In this document: positions 51,253 to 59,980 of the stretch, piece by piece
Numbering within the stretch: the stretch's first letter is position 1
How the letters are laid out: each line of letters begins with the position of its first letter
Origin: Nocardia otitidiscaviarum NBRC 14405
Lineage (GTDB): Bacteria > Actinomycetota > Actinomycetes > Mycobacteriales > Mycobacteriaceae
Direction of reading: 5' to 3'
Assembly: GCF_000308635.1 (NCBI RefSeq)
Contig: NZ_BAGD01000097.1
Coordinates: 124,001 to 188,000 of the forward strand
Length of the DNA stretch: 64,000 nt
Position numbers and translations under genes: made by a program
The notes under the pieces: model-generated
What the model saw: only the letters and a program-made list of their open reading frames with translations
What the model was told of the DNA's origin: nothing
The model's database searches: none

Positions 51253-51887
51253 CCGTCCGGGTACTCGTCGTCGACGATCAGCAGCTGGTCCGCGCCGGAC
51301 TGCGGATGCTCTGCCAGACCGCCGACGACCTCGAGGTGGTCGCCGAGGCCGCCACCGGAGCCGAGGCCGTGCGGTTGGCCGCGCGGCTCACCCCCGATGT
51401 GGTGCTGATGGATCTGCGCATGCCCGGTATGGACGGCATCCGCGCCACCGCGCGCATTCTCGCCGACCGACCAACCGCCCGCGTGGTCGTGCTGACCACC
51501 TTCGACGACGACGATCACCTGTACCCCGCACTCGCCGCCGGAGCCTGCGGTTTCCTGGTGAAGGACGCCTCCCCGGCGGACCTCTTGGCGGGCATCCGCC
51601 GCGCCGCCGCGGGCGACCATCCCTTCACACCGGAAGTGCTACGGCGCGTGCTGGATTCGGCCTTGACGGCGCGCACGGAAGCCGATCCCGCCGCACCCGT
51701 CGCCGATCTCACCGCCCGCGAGCGGGAGGTGCTGGACCTGGTGGCCGAGGGCCTGTCGAACACCGAGATCGCGAACCGGTTGCACGTCGGCATCACCACC
51801 GTCAAAACCCACGTCACCAACCTGATGGCCAAAACCGGCGCCGACAACCGCGTCCGGCTCGCTCTGCTCGGACACGGTCGGCGCTGA
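51249..51887 (+). CDS. NarL/LuxR-family response regulator
   Basis: A 212-residue regulator. Receiver: VLVVDDQQLVRAGLRML, phospho-acceptor Asp55 in VVLMDLRMPGMDG, VVVLTTFDDDDH and the Lys of CGFLVKDASPADL. C-terminal LuxR helix-turn-helix: LTAREREVLDLVAEGLSNTE then IANRLHVGITTVKTHVTNLM. Cotranscribed and coupled (GTGA) with the kinase. The likely target is its own region and the divergent SDR gene. Confidence 0.94.
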   Translation: MTVRVLVVDDQQLVRAGLRMLCQTADDLEVVAEAATGAEAVRLAARLTPDVVLMDLRMPGMDGIRATARILADRPTARVVVLTTFDDDDHLYPALAAGACGFLVKDASPADLLAGIRRAAAGDHPFTPEVLRRVLDSALTARTEADPAAPVADLTAREREVLDLVAEGLSNTEIANRLHVGITTVKTHVTNLMAKTGADNRVRLALLGHGRR

Positions 51888-51898
51888 CACGCACCTGC

Positions 51899-52600
51899 CT
51901 ACTGGTGCAAGGCTTTCGCGGTCGGCGAATTGGGGGTCGCACCGGGATCCGGGTAGGTGCGCAGCATTCGATCGGCGGTGCCGGAGGTGGTGACCGTGAA
52001 CCAGTAGTGCTCGTTCTTGAAGTGGTGCAGGCGGTGGTTGCGGCGGACGGCACGGTAGAGCCGGCCGCTGGGCTGGTAGTCGGTGTGCACCAGGTAGTGG
52101 GTCCACTCGTAGTTGAGGCCGAGCAGAGCGAGCACCACCAGGAAGGTCAGGCCCAGGCCGGGACGTGGAAAGACCAGGGCGGCAATGGTGACCAGCGCCG
52201 GGATGAGCCACAGGAAGGTCTGCCAGGGGATGAAGATCAGCGGGATATCACGCGGATCGCGGTGGTGTTCCCGGTGTTTGCGCGCCAGCAGCGAATCGAC
52301 GGTGAGACGGCCGATCCGGCGGGGTCGCCAGTGCAGCACGCAGACGTGAATGAGCCATTCGACGAGCGGGAACAGCGCCAGCATCACCACCGGCACCAGG
52401 GCGTCGGTGATCCGCCAGTCCCCCACCGCGATCCGGGCCGCGAGCGCCGTCACGAACAGGGCCGCGATGATCCACGGCGAGGGCTGCCGCACGAATACCC
52501 GGAAGGCGTCGGGCAGGGAGAGTTTGGCGCGGCGAGCGGACGCCGCCTCATCGGCGGCCAGCCGGGCTCGGGCGGTGCGGTCAGGATCGTTCGGGTTCAT
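51899..52600 (-). CDS. Fatty acid hydroxylase / sterol desaturase-family membrane protein
   Basis: A 233-residue di-iron membrane oxygenase. Four hydrophobic helices and the histidine clusters of the family: WLIHVCVLHWR, KHREHHRDPRD, EWTHYLVHTDY and NHRLHHFKNEHYWF. These supply the ligands for the two irons. Substrates in the family are sterols, fatty acids or carotenoids; unknown here. Its ATG lies 20 bases inside the 3' end of the upstream GntR-family gene, so translation is coupled and the regulator is probably its controller. Confidence 0.87.
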   Translation of the reverse strand: MNPNDPDRTARARLAADEAASARRAKLSLPDAFRVFVRQPSPWIIAALFVTALAARIAVGDWRITDALVPVVMLALFPLVEWLIHVCVLHWRPRRIGRLTVDSLLARKHREHHRDPRDIPLIFIPWQTFLWLIPALVTIAALVFPRPGLGLTFLVVLALLGLNYEWTHYLVHTDYQPSGRLYRAVRRNHRLHHFKNEHYWFTVTTSGTADRMLRTYPDPGATPNSPTAKALHQ

Positions 52601-53321
52601 GGGGCGCCTCCTGTAGACGGCGAATAAGTGTGGCGAATTCCGTTGTCGCCGTGGACAGTAGGTCGGTGGCGGCGGTGCGAGCGGCGGCGCTGTCGCGCGC
52701 CGCGACGGCATCGGCGATGGCGCGATAGCGATCGACGCGGGTGACCTCGGCGGCCATGAGCACCGCGAGCGCCTCGAGGGCGGGCTCGTAGACGGCGCGC
52801 AGATTGTTGTAGAGCAGCCGGTAGACGATGGAGTCGGCGGCATCCACCAGGTGGTCCCAGAAGGCCAGCGCCGCCCGCTGCTGGGCGACCGGATCCCGGT
52901 GGGCCGCCAGCTCGTCCACACCGGCACGCAGTGCGGGCAGCGCGTCCGCGCCGCCGCGCTCGGCCGCCAGCCCGGCCACTTCGCGGCCCAGGGCGGCGCG
53001 CGCCTCCAGAATGCTGCGCAATACCGCATGGTCGAGTTCACCGCGTCGGAAAAGCAAGCGCGGCAGCATATCCAGGCCGCCGAAGCGGCGGAAGTCGCGC
53101 ACCGTGGTACCACCGCCCTGCCGCACCTCGACGAGTCCGGTGTGCGCGAGCCGCTGCAACGCCTCCCGCACGGTGGGCCGGGAGACGCCGAGCGCCTCGG
53201 CGAGCTGCCGCTCGGCGGGCAGCGTCTCCCCCGGTGCGAGCTCGCCGTCGAGCACGGTGTCGACGAGCTGTTCGAAGACCTCGTCGGGAACGGTTCTGCG
53301 ATCGATGCGCTGCAACGCCAT
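52581..53321 (-). CDS. GntR-family (FadR subgroup) regulator
   Basis: A 246-residue regulator. The winged helix has ETLPAERQLAEALGVSRPTV followed by REALQRLAHTGLVEVRQGGG, and the C-terminal FCD-like domain is all helical with acid/His metal-site candidates (RAALAFWDHLVDAAD; RAIADAVAARDSAAARTAA). FadR-type members sense acyl-CoAs or organic acids. It overlaps the desaturase gene by 20 bases. A T-GGTC-A-GACC-A operator lies 39 bases upstream of its start. A start six bases further upstream is possible. Confidence 0.9.
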   Translation of the reverse strand: MALQRIDRRTVPDEVFEQLVDTVLDGELAPGETLPAERQLAEALGVSRPTVREALQRLAHTGLVEVRQGGGTTVRDFRRFGGLDMLPRLLFRRGELDHAVLRSILEARAALGREVAGLAAERGGADALPALRAGVDELAAHRDPVAQQRAALAFWDHLVDAADSIVYRLLYNNLRAVYEPALEALAVLMAAEVTRVDRYRAIADAVAARDSAAARTAATDLLSTATTEFATLIRRLQEAPHEPERS

Positions 53322-53344
53322 GCCCACGACGCTACGACGATAAT

Positions 53345-53370
53345 TGGTCAGAGGTCAAGTGGTCAGACCA
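53345..53370. promoter_or_regulatory. FadR-type GntR operator
   Basis: TGGTCAGACCA (53360-53370) is a palindrome of the TGGTNNNACCA type bound by FadR-subgroup GntR proteins, and TTGGTCAGAGGTC just before it (53345-53357) repeats one half. It sits immediately upstream of the GntR-family gene, supporting autoregulation and control of the coupled desaturase gene. Confidence 0.65.
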
Positions 53371-53443
53371 ATATTGTCTGATCAATCAATATCGTCGGAT
53401 TGATGCGAGCCGTACCGCTCCCGGACGCACCGGGAGCCAGCAC

Positions 53444-54358
53444 TCAGACCTCGGGTTCGGCAGCCGTTCGCGTAGCCCCCGCCGAGGCGGCCACCACACA
53501 GACCACCCCCGCCCACTGCCCGAAATTCAGCACCTGCCCCAACACCAGCAGACCCGCCAGCGCCGCCACCGCTGGTTCGAGGCTCATGAGCACTCCGAAC
53601 ACTCGCGCCGGAATCTTGCGCAACGCCTCCAACTCCACCGAATACGGCACCACCGACGACAGCATCGCCACCGCGAAACCCGCCGCGAGCACGGCGGGCT
53701 GCAACAGCGCCGCCCCCGCGTCCAGAATGCCGACCGGGGCCATGACGATCCCGCCGAAGGCCATGGCGAGCGCCAAACCGCCACCGCCGCTGGTACGTTC
53801 GCCGAGTTTGGCCGACAGCAGGATGTAGCCCGCCCAGCACGCCCCCGCCGCCAGCGCCAGCAGCACCCCCGACCACACCACCGCACCGTCGGACCGGGTG
53901 AGCAGGAAGACGCCGCCACCGGCGAGCAGCGCCCACACCGGGTCGATCCAGCGCCGCGATCCGGCCAGCGCGATCGCCAGCGGCCCCAGGAACTCCAGCG
54001 TCACCGCCATGCCGAGCGGAATCCGGTCGATGGCCTCGTAGAAGCACAGATTCATCAGGGCGAGCACGCCCCCGTACGCCAGCACCACCGGAATCGCGCG
54101 GCGCTCGATCCGCAGCGCCGAACGCCACAGCACCAGCAGCACGATTCCGGCGAACCCCAGGCGCAGGCTGACCGCGCCCGCGGGACCGGTGGAGGCGAAC
54201 AGCTGCTTGGCGAAGGCCGCGCCGATCTGCACGCTCACGATCCCGGCCAGCACCAGGGCGGTGGGCGGCACCCCGCCCAACCCCTGCCAGGCCACCCGCT
54301 GCCGGAACGGCCGACGCTCCGGTGACTTCCACGTCCGATCGACGTCGATGGCTACCAC
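53444..54358 (-). CDS. EamA/RhtA-family transporter
   Basis: A 304-residue drug/metabolite transporter with ten helices in two EamA repeats. The first repeat includes IVSVQIGAAFAKQLFASTGP and RLGFAGIVLLVLW; the second ends SSVVPYSVELEALRKIPARV followed by FGVLMSLEPAVAALAGLLVL, the end that marks the RhtA (homoserine/threonine exporter) type. Direction and substrate are inferred from family only. It lies upstream of the GntR gene on the same strand but the 122-base gap with an operator suggests a separate unit. Confidence 0.87.
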   Translation of the reverse strand: MVAIDVDRTWKSPERRPFRQRVAWQGLGGVPPTALVLAGIVSVQIGAAFAKQLFASTGPAGAVSLRLGFAGIVLLVLWRSALRIERRAIPVVLAYGGVLALMNLCFYEAIDRIPLGMAVTLEFLGPLAIALAGSRRWIDPVWALLAGGGVFLLTRSDGAVVWSGVLLALAAGACWAGYILLSAKLGERTSGGGGLALAMAFGGIVMAPVGILDAGAALLQPAVLAAGFAVAMLSSVVPYSVELEALRKIPARVFGVLMSLEPAVAALAGLLVLGQVLNFGQWAGVVCVVAASAGATRTAAEPEV

Positions 54359-54387
54359 GCTGTCTCCTCCACTCCCCGCGCGCGGCC

Positions 54388-56652
54388 TCAGGATTTGGCC
54401 AGATACTCCAGCCGCTCGGCGTCCACGGCGGCGTGCATCATGCCCGCCAACCCCGGATGTCGGCTCAGCCCCGGATCCGACTCGACCACCTCACGCGCCA
54501 ATTGCTGTGCGGCGGTGATGACTTCGAGATCGTCCAGTAGCGACAACAGCCGCAGCGAACGCGCCGTGCCGGACTGGGCCGAACCGAGCACATCACCCTC
54601 CCGCCGCTGCCGCAGATCCAGTACGGCCAGTTCGAAACCGTCGGTGGTGGCGGCGACCGCCTCCAACCGGGCCATGGCCGAGCCGACCGGATTGGTCTCG
54701 GTGATGAGCAGACACAGACCGGCGTGCCGGCCGCGCCCGACGCGCCCGCGCAGCTGATGCAGCTGGCTCACCCCGAAGCGGTCGGCGTCGACAATGGCCA
54801 TGATGGTGGCGTTCGGGACGTCCACGCCGACCTCGACGACCGTCGTGCACACCAGCACGTCGATCTGCGCGTCGTTGAAGGCCCGCATGACGCTGTCCTT
54901 CTCATCGGCGGGCAGGCGGCCGTGCAGCAGGCCGACACGCAGATCCGCGAGGGGGCCACCGCGAAGCATGTCGTAGACATCCACCACCGCGTGCGTGGTC
55001 GGCCCCTCCTTCTCGGCCGCGGCCTTACCCTTCTTCTTGCCGTTCTCCTCCTCGTCGCCGCCGATGCGCGAACACACCACGTACGCCTGGCGGCCCGCCC
55101 GTACCTCCTCGTGGATGCGCTCCCACGCGCGATCCACCCAGGACGGTTTCACCTTGGCGGGAACGACTTTGGTGGTGATGGGCGAGCGGCCGCGCGGCAG
55201 CTGAGTGAGGGTGGAGGTCTCCAGGTCGCCGAGGGTGGTCATGGCGATGGTGCGCGGAATCGGAGTGGCGGTCATGACCAGCAGATGCGGGCTCACACCG
55301 TCCTTGGCCTTGGCGCGCAGCGCATCCCGCTGCTCGACGCCGAAGCGGTGCTGTTCGTCGACCACCACCATGCCCAGATCGTGGAACTCCACAGTGTCCT
55401 GGATGAGCGCGTGCGTGCCGATCACGATGCCGGCCTCACCGGTCATGGCGTCGAGCAGGGCCGCCTTCTTCTCCTTGGTGGACATGGAGCCGGTCACCAG
55501 CACGATCTTGGTGGCCTGGTCGGCCGCACCCAGTTCACCGGCGGTGCCGAGTTCGCCGAGCATCTTCCGCAGCGACCGATAATGCTGGGCGGCAAGCACT
55601 TCGGTCGGCGCGAGCATGGCGCACTGGCGGCCGTTGTCCACCACCTGGAGCATGGCCTCCAGGGCCACGATGGTCTTGCCCGAGCCGACCTCGCCCTGGA
55701 GCAGCCGGTGCATGGGGTGGGTGCGCGACAGGTCGTCGGAGATCTCCCCGATGACGGCGCGCTGCCCCTCGGTCAGCTCGAAGGGCAGCTGCTTGTCGAA
55801 GGCGGCGGCGATACCGTCGGTGCGGGGCGGGCAGGCGCGGGCGGTACGGCCCTCGACATCGTGGCGGCGCTGTGCCAGCACGAGTTGCAGCGCCAGCGCC
55901 TCGTCGAAACGCAAACGGCCCCTCGCCTGTTCGATATCGGATTTGTGCTCGGGCAGATGAATGAGGCGCAGCGCGTCCGACACCGCGATCAGGGCGTGCT
56001 CGGTGCGCAGTTCCTCCGGCAGCGGGTCGTCGATCGGGTCCAGCTGGTCGAGCACCTGGCGGATACAGCGCAGCAGGTCCCAACTCTGCACCTTGGCGGT
56101 GGCGGGGTAGACCGGGATGAACTCGCGTTCGAAGAACGAGACATCCATGCCCCCTTTACCTTTGGCGGTCTGCGCCAGACCGCGCAGCGCACCGCCGCCG
56201 CGCACCGAGGTCAGACTCTCCACGGTGCCGTCGCCCTTGTCCGGCAGGATGAGGTAGTCGGGGTGGGAGAGGTTCCAGCGGTCGGGCCGCCACCAGTGCA
56301 CGGTGCCCGACATCATGGCCTTGACGCCGTCCTTGACCAGGTACCGCACCTTGTCGCCATTGAAGAAGGTGATGTCCACCGGGCGCGCGCCACCCACGTC
56401 CAGTGCCACCTTGAGCAGACTGCCGCGGCGGTTCTTCATCGGCCGCAGTTCGGTTTTGGTGACGCGGCCCATCACGGTGATGTGCGCGCCCTCCTCCGGC
56501 GCCTCCTCGGTGAGCGGCTGGCCCTGGGTGGCGTAGCGCAGCGGATAGTGGCGCAACAGATCCTCGACGGTGTGCATATCGAACGCGTCCGCCAACGGCT
56601 CGGCGGCTTTCACGCCCAGCACGTGGTCGAGCCGGTCGGCCAGTGTCGCCAT
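54388..56652 (-). CDS. recG: ATP-dependent DNA helicase RecG
   Basis: Branch-migrating helicase that remodels stalled forks. The 754 residues have the N-terminal wedge/OB domain (TVMGRVTKTELRPMKNRRGS), then the helicase motifs: LLQGEVGSGKTIVALEAML (motif I, about 318), VVDEQHRFGVEQRDAL (motif II, DEQH), MTATPIPRTIA (motif III), and QLHQLRGRVGRGRHAGLCLL (motif VI). An acidic/Lys-rich insertion occurs at about 535-550 (GGDEEENGKKKGKAAAEKEG). Corresponds to Rv2973c. Its ATG follows the DAK2-gene stop directly. Confidence 0.96.
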   Translation of the reverse strand: MATLADRLDHVLGVKAAEPLADAFDMHTVEDLLRHYPLRYATQGQPLTEEAPEEGAHITVMGRVTKTELRPMKNRRGSLLKVALDVGGARPVDITFFNGDKVRYLVKDGVKAMMSGTVHWWRPDRWNLSHPDYLILPDKGDGTVESLTSVRGGGALRGLAQTAKGKGGMDVSFFEREFIPVYPATAKVQSWDLLRCIRQVLDQLDPIDDPLPEELRTEHALIAVSDALRLIHLPEHKSDIEQARGRLRFDEALALQLVLAQRRHDVEGRTARACPPRTDGIAAAFDKQLPFELTEGQRAVIGEISDDLSRTHPMHRLLQGEVGSGKTIVALEAMLQVVDNGRQCAMLAPTEVLAAQHYRSLRKMLGELGTAGELGAADQATKIVLVTGSMSTKEKKAALLDAMTGEAGIVIGTHALIQDTVEFHDLGMVVVDEQHRFGVEQRDALRAKAKDGVSPHLLVMTATPIPRTIAMTTLGDLETSTLTQLPRGRSPITTKVVPAKVKPSWVDRAWERIHEEVRAGRQAYVVCSRIGGDEEENGKKKGKAAAEKEGPTTHAVVDVYDMLRGGPLADLRVGLLHGRLPADEKDSVMRAFNDAQIDVLVCTTVVEVGVDVPNATIMAIVDADRFGVSQLHQLRGRVGRGRHAGLCLLITETNPVGSAMARLEAVAATTDGFELAVLDLRQRREGDVLGSAQSGTARSLRLLSLLDDLEVITAAQQLAREVVESDPGLSRHPGLAGMMHAAVDAERLEYLAKS

Positions 56653-58338
56653 CTATTCCACCCCGATCTGCACCAGATCCCCGGCCTGACCGCCGGGGTA
56701 CACCACCACCTCCACGCCCGGGAATCCGGCCGTGATGTGCTCGGTCAATTCCTCCGCCAGCCCGGCGGGCGTCGACGCGCCGAGCAGTATGGTGACCAAT
56801 TCCCCACCGAGACCGAGCATGCGGTCCAGCAGGGTGCGCGCGGCGGTGCGCACATCCGGATCGATCACCACCACATCGTGGCCGACCAGCCCCAGCCCGT
56901 CCCCGGCTTCGCAGGTGCCGACGATGGTGAGGGCGCGCTCGGCGGCCACCCGCAGTGCGCCCCAGCGGGTTCCGGCGGCCGCCTCGGACATGGCGAAGAC
57001 ATCGTCGGCGGCGGAGCGGCCCGCATCGTGCATGGCCAGCGCCGCCAGCCCCTGCACGGTGGACGCGCACGGCAGCATGAGCACATCCCGATTGCCGTCG
57101 CGGGCGGCCACACTCACCGCGACCAGTTCGTGCGCGGGCAGCGCGCCGTTGGGCAGCACCAGCACCTCACGGTGCGGGAGCGCGCGAATCGCGGCCAGCA
57201 GCTCCTCCGCGGTGACCTCCCCCTCCAATACCGTCGCCCCCGCGTCCTCGAACAGCCGCACCGCACCCGAACCCGAAGTCACGGCCAGGATGCCGCGATC
57301 CGCGGGCCCCGCCGACGCATGCGCCGACACCGCCAGCGTCTCGATCCGGATCCGGCTCAGCGCCCCCGCCGCCAGCCCGGCCTCCACCGCTGCCCCCGCA
57401 TCGGCACAGTGCACGTGCGCCGACCACGCCCCGTCCCCATCCCCCACCACGACCACCGAATCCCCCAATCCGGCAAGCACTTCCCGCAACCGCCCCGCCC
57501 GCCGCTCGTCGGTCCGCGTCAGCAGGTACATGACCTCGTACTGCGGCGCGGGTACCCCGGCCGTCGACATTCCGCCGCGCCCGCCCGATTCGGCGCGTAC
57601 GTCGTCATCGCCCCGGCCGGTGTGGTCACCGCGTCCGGCGGCCGGTGTGCGGCGGACGTACGCCGGACGGGCCGGCATACGCCCACCGGTGGCCGCGACG
57701 AGTTCGTCCAGCAGCACCAGCAACCCCCGCGCGCCCGCGTCCACCACGCCCGCTTCGCGTAAGACGCCCAGCAGCGTGGGGGTCTCGCCGAGCGCCTTGG
57801 CAGCGCCGTCCGCGGCGGCCAGTGCCACCGCGGACAGCGATTCGTCGGCACAGTCGGCGGCGTGTTCGGCGGCGCGGTCGAGGATGGTCAGCATCGTGCC
57901 CTCGACCGGAGAGCTCAATGCCTCGCGCACCAGCACGGCGGCGCGGCGCAGCGCATGCCGCAGCGATCCGGCGGTGAGCGGCCCCGCGGTCACGCCCTCG
58001 GCCATACCGCGTAGCACCTGGGAAAGAATAATGCCGGAATTCCCCCGCGCCCCGACCGTCGCCGCCCGTGCCATGACGACGGCGACCGTATGGGCGCTCG
58101 GCCCGGCGGCGGGAACCACTCCGGTCGTCGGCTGTCCGCACCCGGTCTCCGCCTCCGCCGCCCGCACCGCGGCCCGCATGGTGGTCAGCAGATTGTTCCC
58201 GGTATCGGCGTCGGCCACCGGGAAGACATTCAGCGCATTGATCTCGTCACGATGCCGTTCGAGTCCTTCGAGGCAGCGCTGCCCCCAGCGCGTGAGCGCG
58301 GCACCGTCGAACACGTCCCCTTCCCCGGGCACCGTCAC
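56653..58338 (-). CDS. DAK2-domain protein (FakA/YloV-like)
   Basis: A 561-residue protein of the YloV/FakA family. The N-terminal DAK2 kinase domain begins NVFPVADADTGNNLLTTMRA, the metal- and ATP-binding motif, and has GARGNSGIILSQVLRGMAEG. The C-terminal half (about 250-561) includes the conserved ALPHREVLVLPNG..(N)..A and a final beta-rich region. In Firmicutes FakA phosphorylates fatty acids bound to FakB; no FakB (DegV) gene is nearby here. In M. tuberculosis the equivalent is split as Rv2975c-Rv2974c, whereas here it is one frame. It directly precedes recG on this strand. Confidence 0.88.
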   Translation of the reverse strand: MTVPGEGDVFDGAALTRWGQRCLEGLERHRDEINALNVFPVADADTGNNLLTTMRAAVRAAEAETGCGQPTTGVVPAAGPSAHTVAVVMARAATVGARGNSGIILSQVLRGMAEGVTAGPLTAGSLRHALRRAAVLVREALSSPVEGTMLTILDRAAEHAADCADESLSAVALAAADGAAKALGETPTLLGVLREAGVVDAGARGLLVLLDELVAATGGRMPARPAYVRRTPAAGRGDHTGRGDDDVRAESGGRGGMSTAGVPAPQYEVMYLLTRTDERRAGRLREVLAGLGDSVVVVGDGDGAWSAHVHCADAGAAVEAGLAAGALSRIRIETLAVSAHASAGPADRGILAVTSGSGAVRLFEDAGATVLEGEVTAEELLAAIRALPHREVLVLPNGALPAHELVAVSVAARDGNRDVLMLPCASTVQGLAALAMHDAGRSAADDVFAMSEAAAGTRWGALRVAAERALTIVGTCEAGDGLGLVGHDVVVIDPDVRTAARTLLDRMLGLGGELVTILLGASTPAGLAEELTEHITAGFPGVEVVVYPGGQAGDLVQIGVE

Positions 58339-58513
58339 CGTCCTTCCACCACGCCATCGCCTGCGAAACCCCCGGCCGCCAGCCTAGTCGCCCACTCCGA
58401 CAACTCGCCGCCACCCGATGTCGGCACCCTCGTCGATCGCCGGTCCGAGTAGCGGCCGGGGGCTATCGTGCGATGTGGGTCATATCACCAAGGTCAGTCG
58501 CTCGGAGGCGATC

Positions 58514-58957
58514 ATGCGCTCGAATCGATCAGCACTGCTCTGCTCGGCCGTGGCCACCGCGACCACCGCCACCGCCGTCGCTCTGGCGGCCCCGGCGGCC
58601 GCCGCGCCCGGCGGGCCCTTCAATACGCTCTACTCCCTCACCAACGGCCCATGCGTCGCCGTCGTCGATTCTTCGGTGAAGGGTGACGCCTACCCCGGTT
58701 CGGCCGCCTTCACCGTGGCGGCCGATCTGTACGGCGTCGGCTCCTGCCAGCTCACCGTCACCCTGCACTGGCGCAATGAGACCACCGGGCAGACCGGAAC
58801 CAAATCCATCACCCCGCACGGCCCCGGCTTCTGGATGAACGACGGCAAATCGGCCATCTTCTCCCCGGGCTACGGTGAGATCGTCGGCTGGGTGACCGTC
58901 GATCAACCCCATCTCGGACAATCCGGTGAGGTCCCGTTCACGGTGACCCCGCTGTAG
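58514..58957 (+). CDS. Secreted protein of unknown function
   Basis: A 147-residue protein with a Sec signal peptide (RSALLCSAVATATTATAVAL, cleavage probably after AAPAAAA near 31). The mature part of about 115 residues is beta-rich with two cysteines (GPCVAVVD and VGSCQLTV), likely one disulfide, and reads like an immunoglobulin-like or Ig/beta-sandwich fold (LTVTLHWRNETTGQTG, GWVTVDQPHLGQ). This resembles many small exported actinobacterial proteins; no function is assigned. Start ATG chosen for the signal peptide, with TCGGAGG seven bases upstream. Confidence 0.75.
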   Translation: MRSNRSALLCSAVATATTATAVALAAPAAAAPGGPFNTLYSLTNGPCVAVVDSSVKGDAYPGSAAFTVAADLYGVGSCQLTVTLHWRNETTGQTGTKSITPHGPGFWMNDGKSAIFSPGYGEIVGWVTVDQPHLGQSGEVPFTVTPL

Positions 58958-59162
58958 CGGACGATCCGGGGGGCAATTGGACATCGCCGTCGCCGGGTGG
59001 TTACTCTTGCAGGGTTGCCTCACGCGGGGCACCGGTCCTGCCCTCTCAGGTATCGGCCCGCGTTCGCCAGCCACCTGCTGGCGGGCACGTCCACGACATT
59101 AAGTTTTCGGACACGTCGCCCTGGGCGGCGCGTCCCCACATGACATGAAGGAGCTCGCGACT

Positions 59163-59354
59163 ATGGCTGCCGTCTGCGACGTCTGCGCCAAGGGCCCCGG
59201 CTTCGGTAAGTCGGTTTCGCACTCGCACCGGCGCACCAACCGTCGCTGGAACCCGAACATCCAGACCGTGCGCGCGCAGGTTGCCCCCGGCAACACCCGC
59301 CGCATGAACGTGTGCACCTCCTGCCTGAAGGCCGGCAAGGTCGTCCGCGGCTGA
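59163..59354 (+). CDS. rpmB: Ribosomal protein L28
   Basis: A 63-residue 50S protein: MAAVCDVCAKGPGFGKSVSH, then RTNRRWNPNIQTVRAQVAPG and MNVCTSCLKAGKVVRG. Cysteines in CDVC and CTSC make it the zinc-binding form. AAGGAG lies nine bases upstream of the chosen ATG, so the longer reading is not used. It is divergent from the DAK2-recG unit, as in M. tuberculosis where rpmB1 lies next to the Rv2975c side. A tandem repeat and hairpin follow. Confidence 0.96.
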   Translation: MAAVCDVCAKGPGFGKSVSHSHRRTNRRWNPNIQTVRAQVAPGNTRRMNVCTSCLKAGKVVRG

Positions 59355-59355
59355 T

Positions 59356-59387
59356 TTTTCAGCACCACCGCTTTTCAGCACCACCGC
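59356..59387 (+). repeat. 16-base perfect tandem duplication
   Basis: TTTTCAGCACCACCGC occurs twice in direct succession (59356-59371 and 59372-59387), starting two bases after the rpmB stop. It looks like a recent slippage duplication. Confidence 0.9.
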
Positions 59388-59391
59388 GTCC

Positions 59392-59427
59392 ACGCCCCGG
59401 AACCCGTCACAGGGTGATCCGGGGCGT
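59392..59427 (+). terminator. Terminator hairpin of rpmB
   Basis: ACGCCCCGGA (59392-59401) pairs with TCCGGGGCGT (59418-59427), with an inner ACCC/GGGT helix (59402-59405 and 59412-59415), followed by TGTCG. Good GC stem, weak T-run. Confidence 0.6.
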
Positions 59428-59469
59428 TGTCGTCGGTAGGGTGGGGTCGCGCACACGAAGGGGGCGGAA

Positions 59470-59979
59470 GTGAAGCGCTGGCAGGTGCTCCCGCTGGGGG
59501 CCGAGCACGTCCACAGCCTGGCCGAATGCCATATCGCCTGTTGGCGTGAGGCGTACGCGAATCTGGTTCCCGCGCAGGTGCTCGACGCCTTCGACGTCGA
59601 CCGGCGCGCCGAACAGTTGGAGAAGCAGCGCCTGCGCTATCCGGGCCGCACCGTGGTGGCCGTGGCCGACGACGCCGTCATCGGCTTCGGCAGCGGTGGC
59701 CCGTCCCTCGACGATGCCGCGCCCACCCCGCACGAGATCAATGCCATGTACGTGCGCGCCGCCTGGTACGGCACCGGACTGGCCCACGATCTGATGCGCG
59801 CCGTCCTGGTCCCCGATGTCGACACCTCGCTGTGGGTGTTCGAGGAGAATCCGCGCGCCCGGGCGTTCTACCGCAAATACGGCTTCGCACTCGACGGCGG
59901 CCGCCGCGTGGAAGCCTTCAGCCCGGCCCTGGAAGTGCGAATGGTGCGGCACGCCGCAGCGTTACCGCACCATTCCTAG
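59470..59979 (+). CDS. GNAT-family N-acetyltransferase
   Basis: A 169-residue acetyltransferase. The family motif is in the centre: EINAMYVRAAWYGTGLAHDL (beta4 and the Q/RxxGxG-type loop, here R-A-A-W-Y-G-T-G) and the C-terminal LWVFEENPRARAFYRKYGFA with the N..A..FY...GF signature. N-terminal ACWREAYANLVPAQVLD recalls aminoglycoside or spermidine acetyltransferases of the RimI class. GTG start. Substrate unknown. Confidence 0.88.
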   Translation: MKRWQVLPLGAEHVHSLAECHIACWREAYANLVPAQVLDAFDVDRRAEQLEKQRLRYPGRTVVAVADDAVIGFGSGGPSLDDAAPTPHEINAMYVRAAWYGTGLAHDLMRAVLVPDVDTSLWVFEENPRARAFYRKYGFALDGGRRVEAFSPALEVRMVRHAAALPHHS

Positions 59980-59980
59980 T

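Noticed and set aside
54724..57762. Very long plus-strand frame opposite recG and the DAK2 gene
   Set aside because: It spans two unrelated genes on the other strand and has Gly/Arg/His-rich shadow composition.
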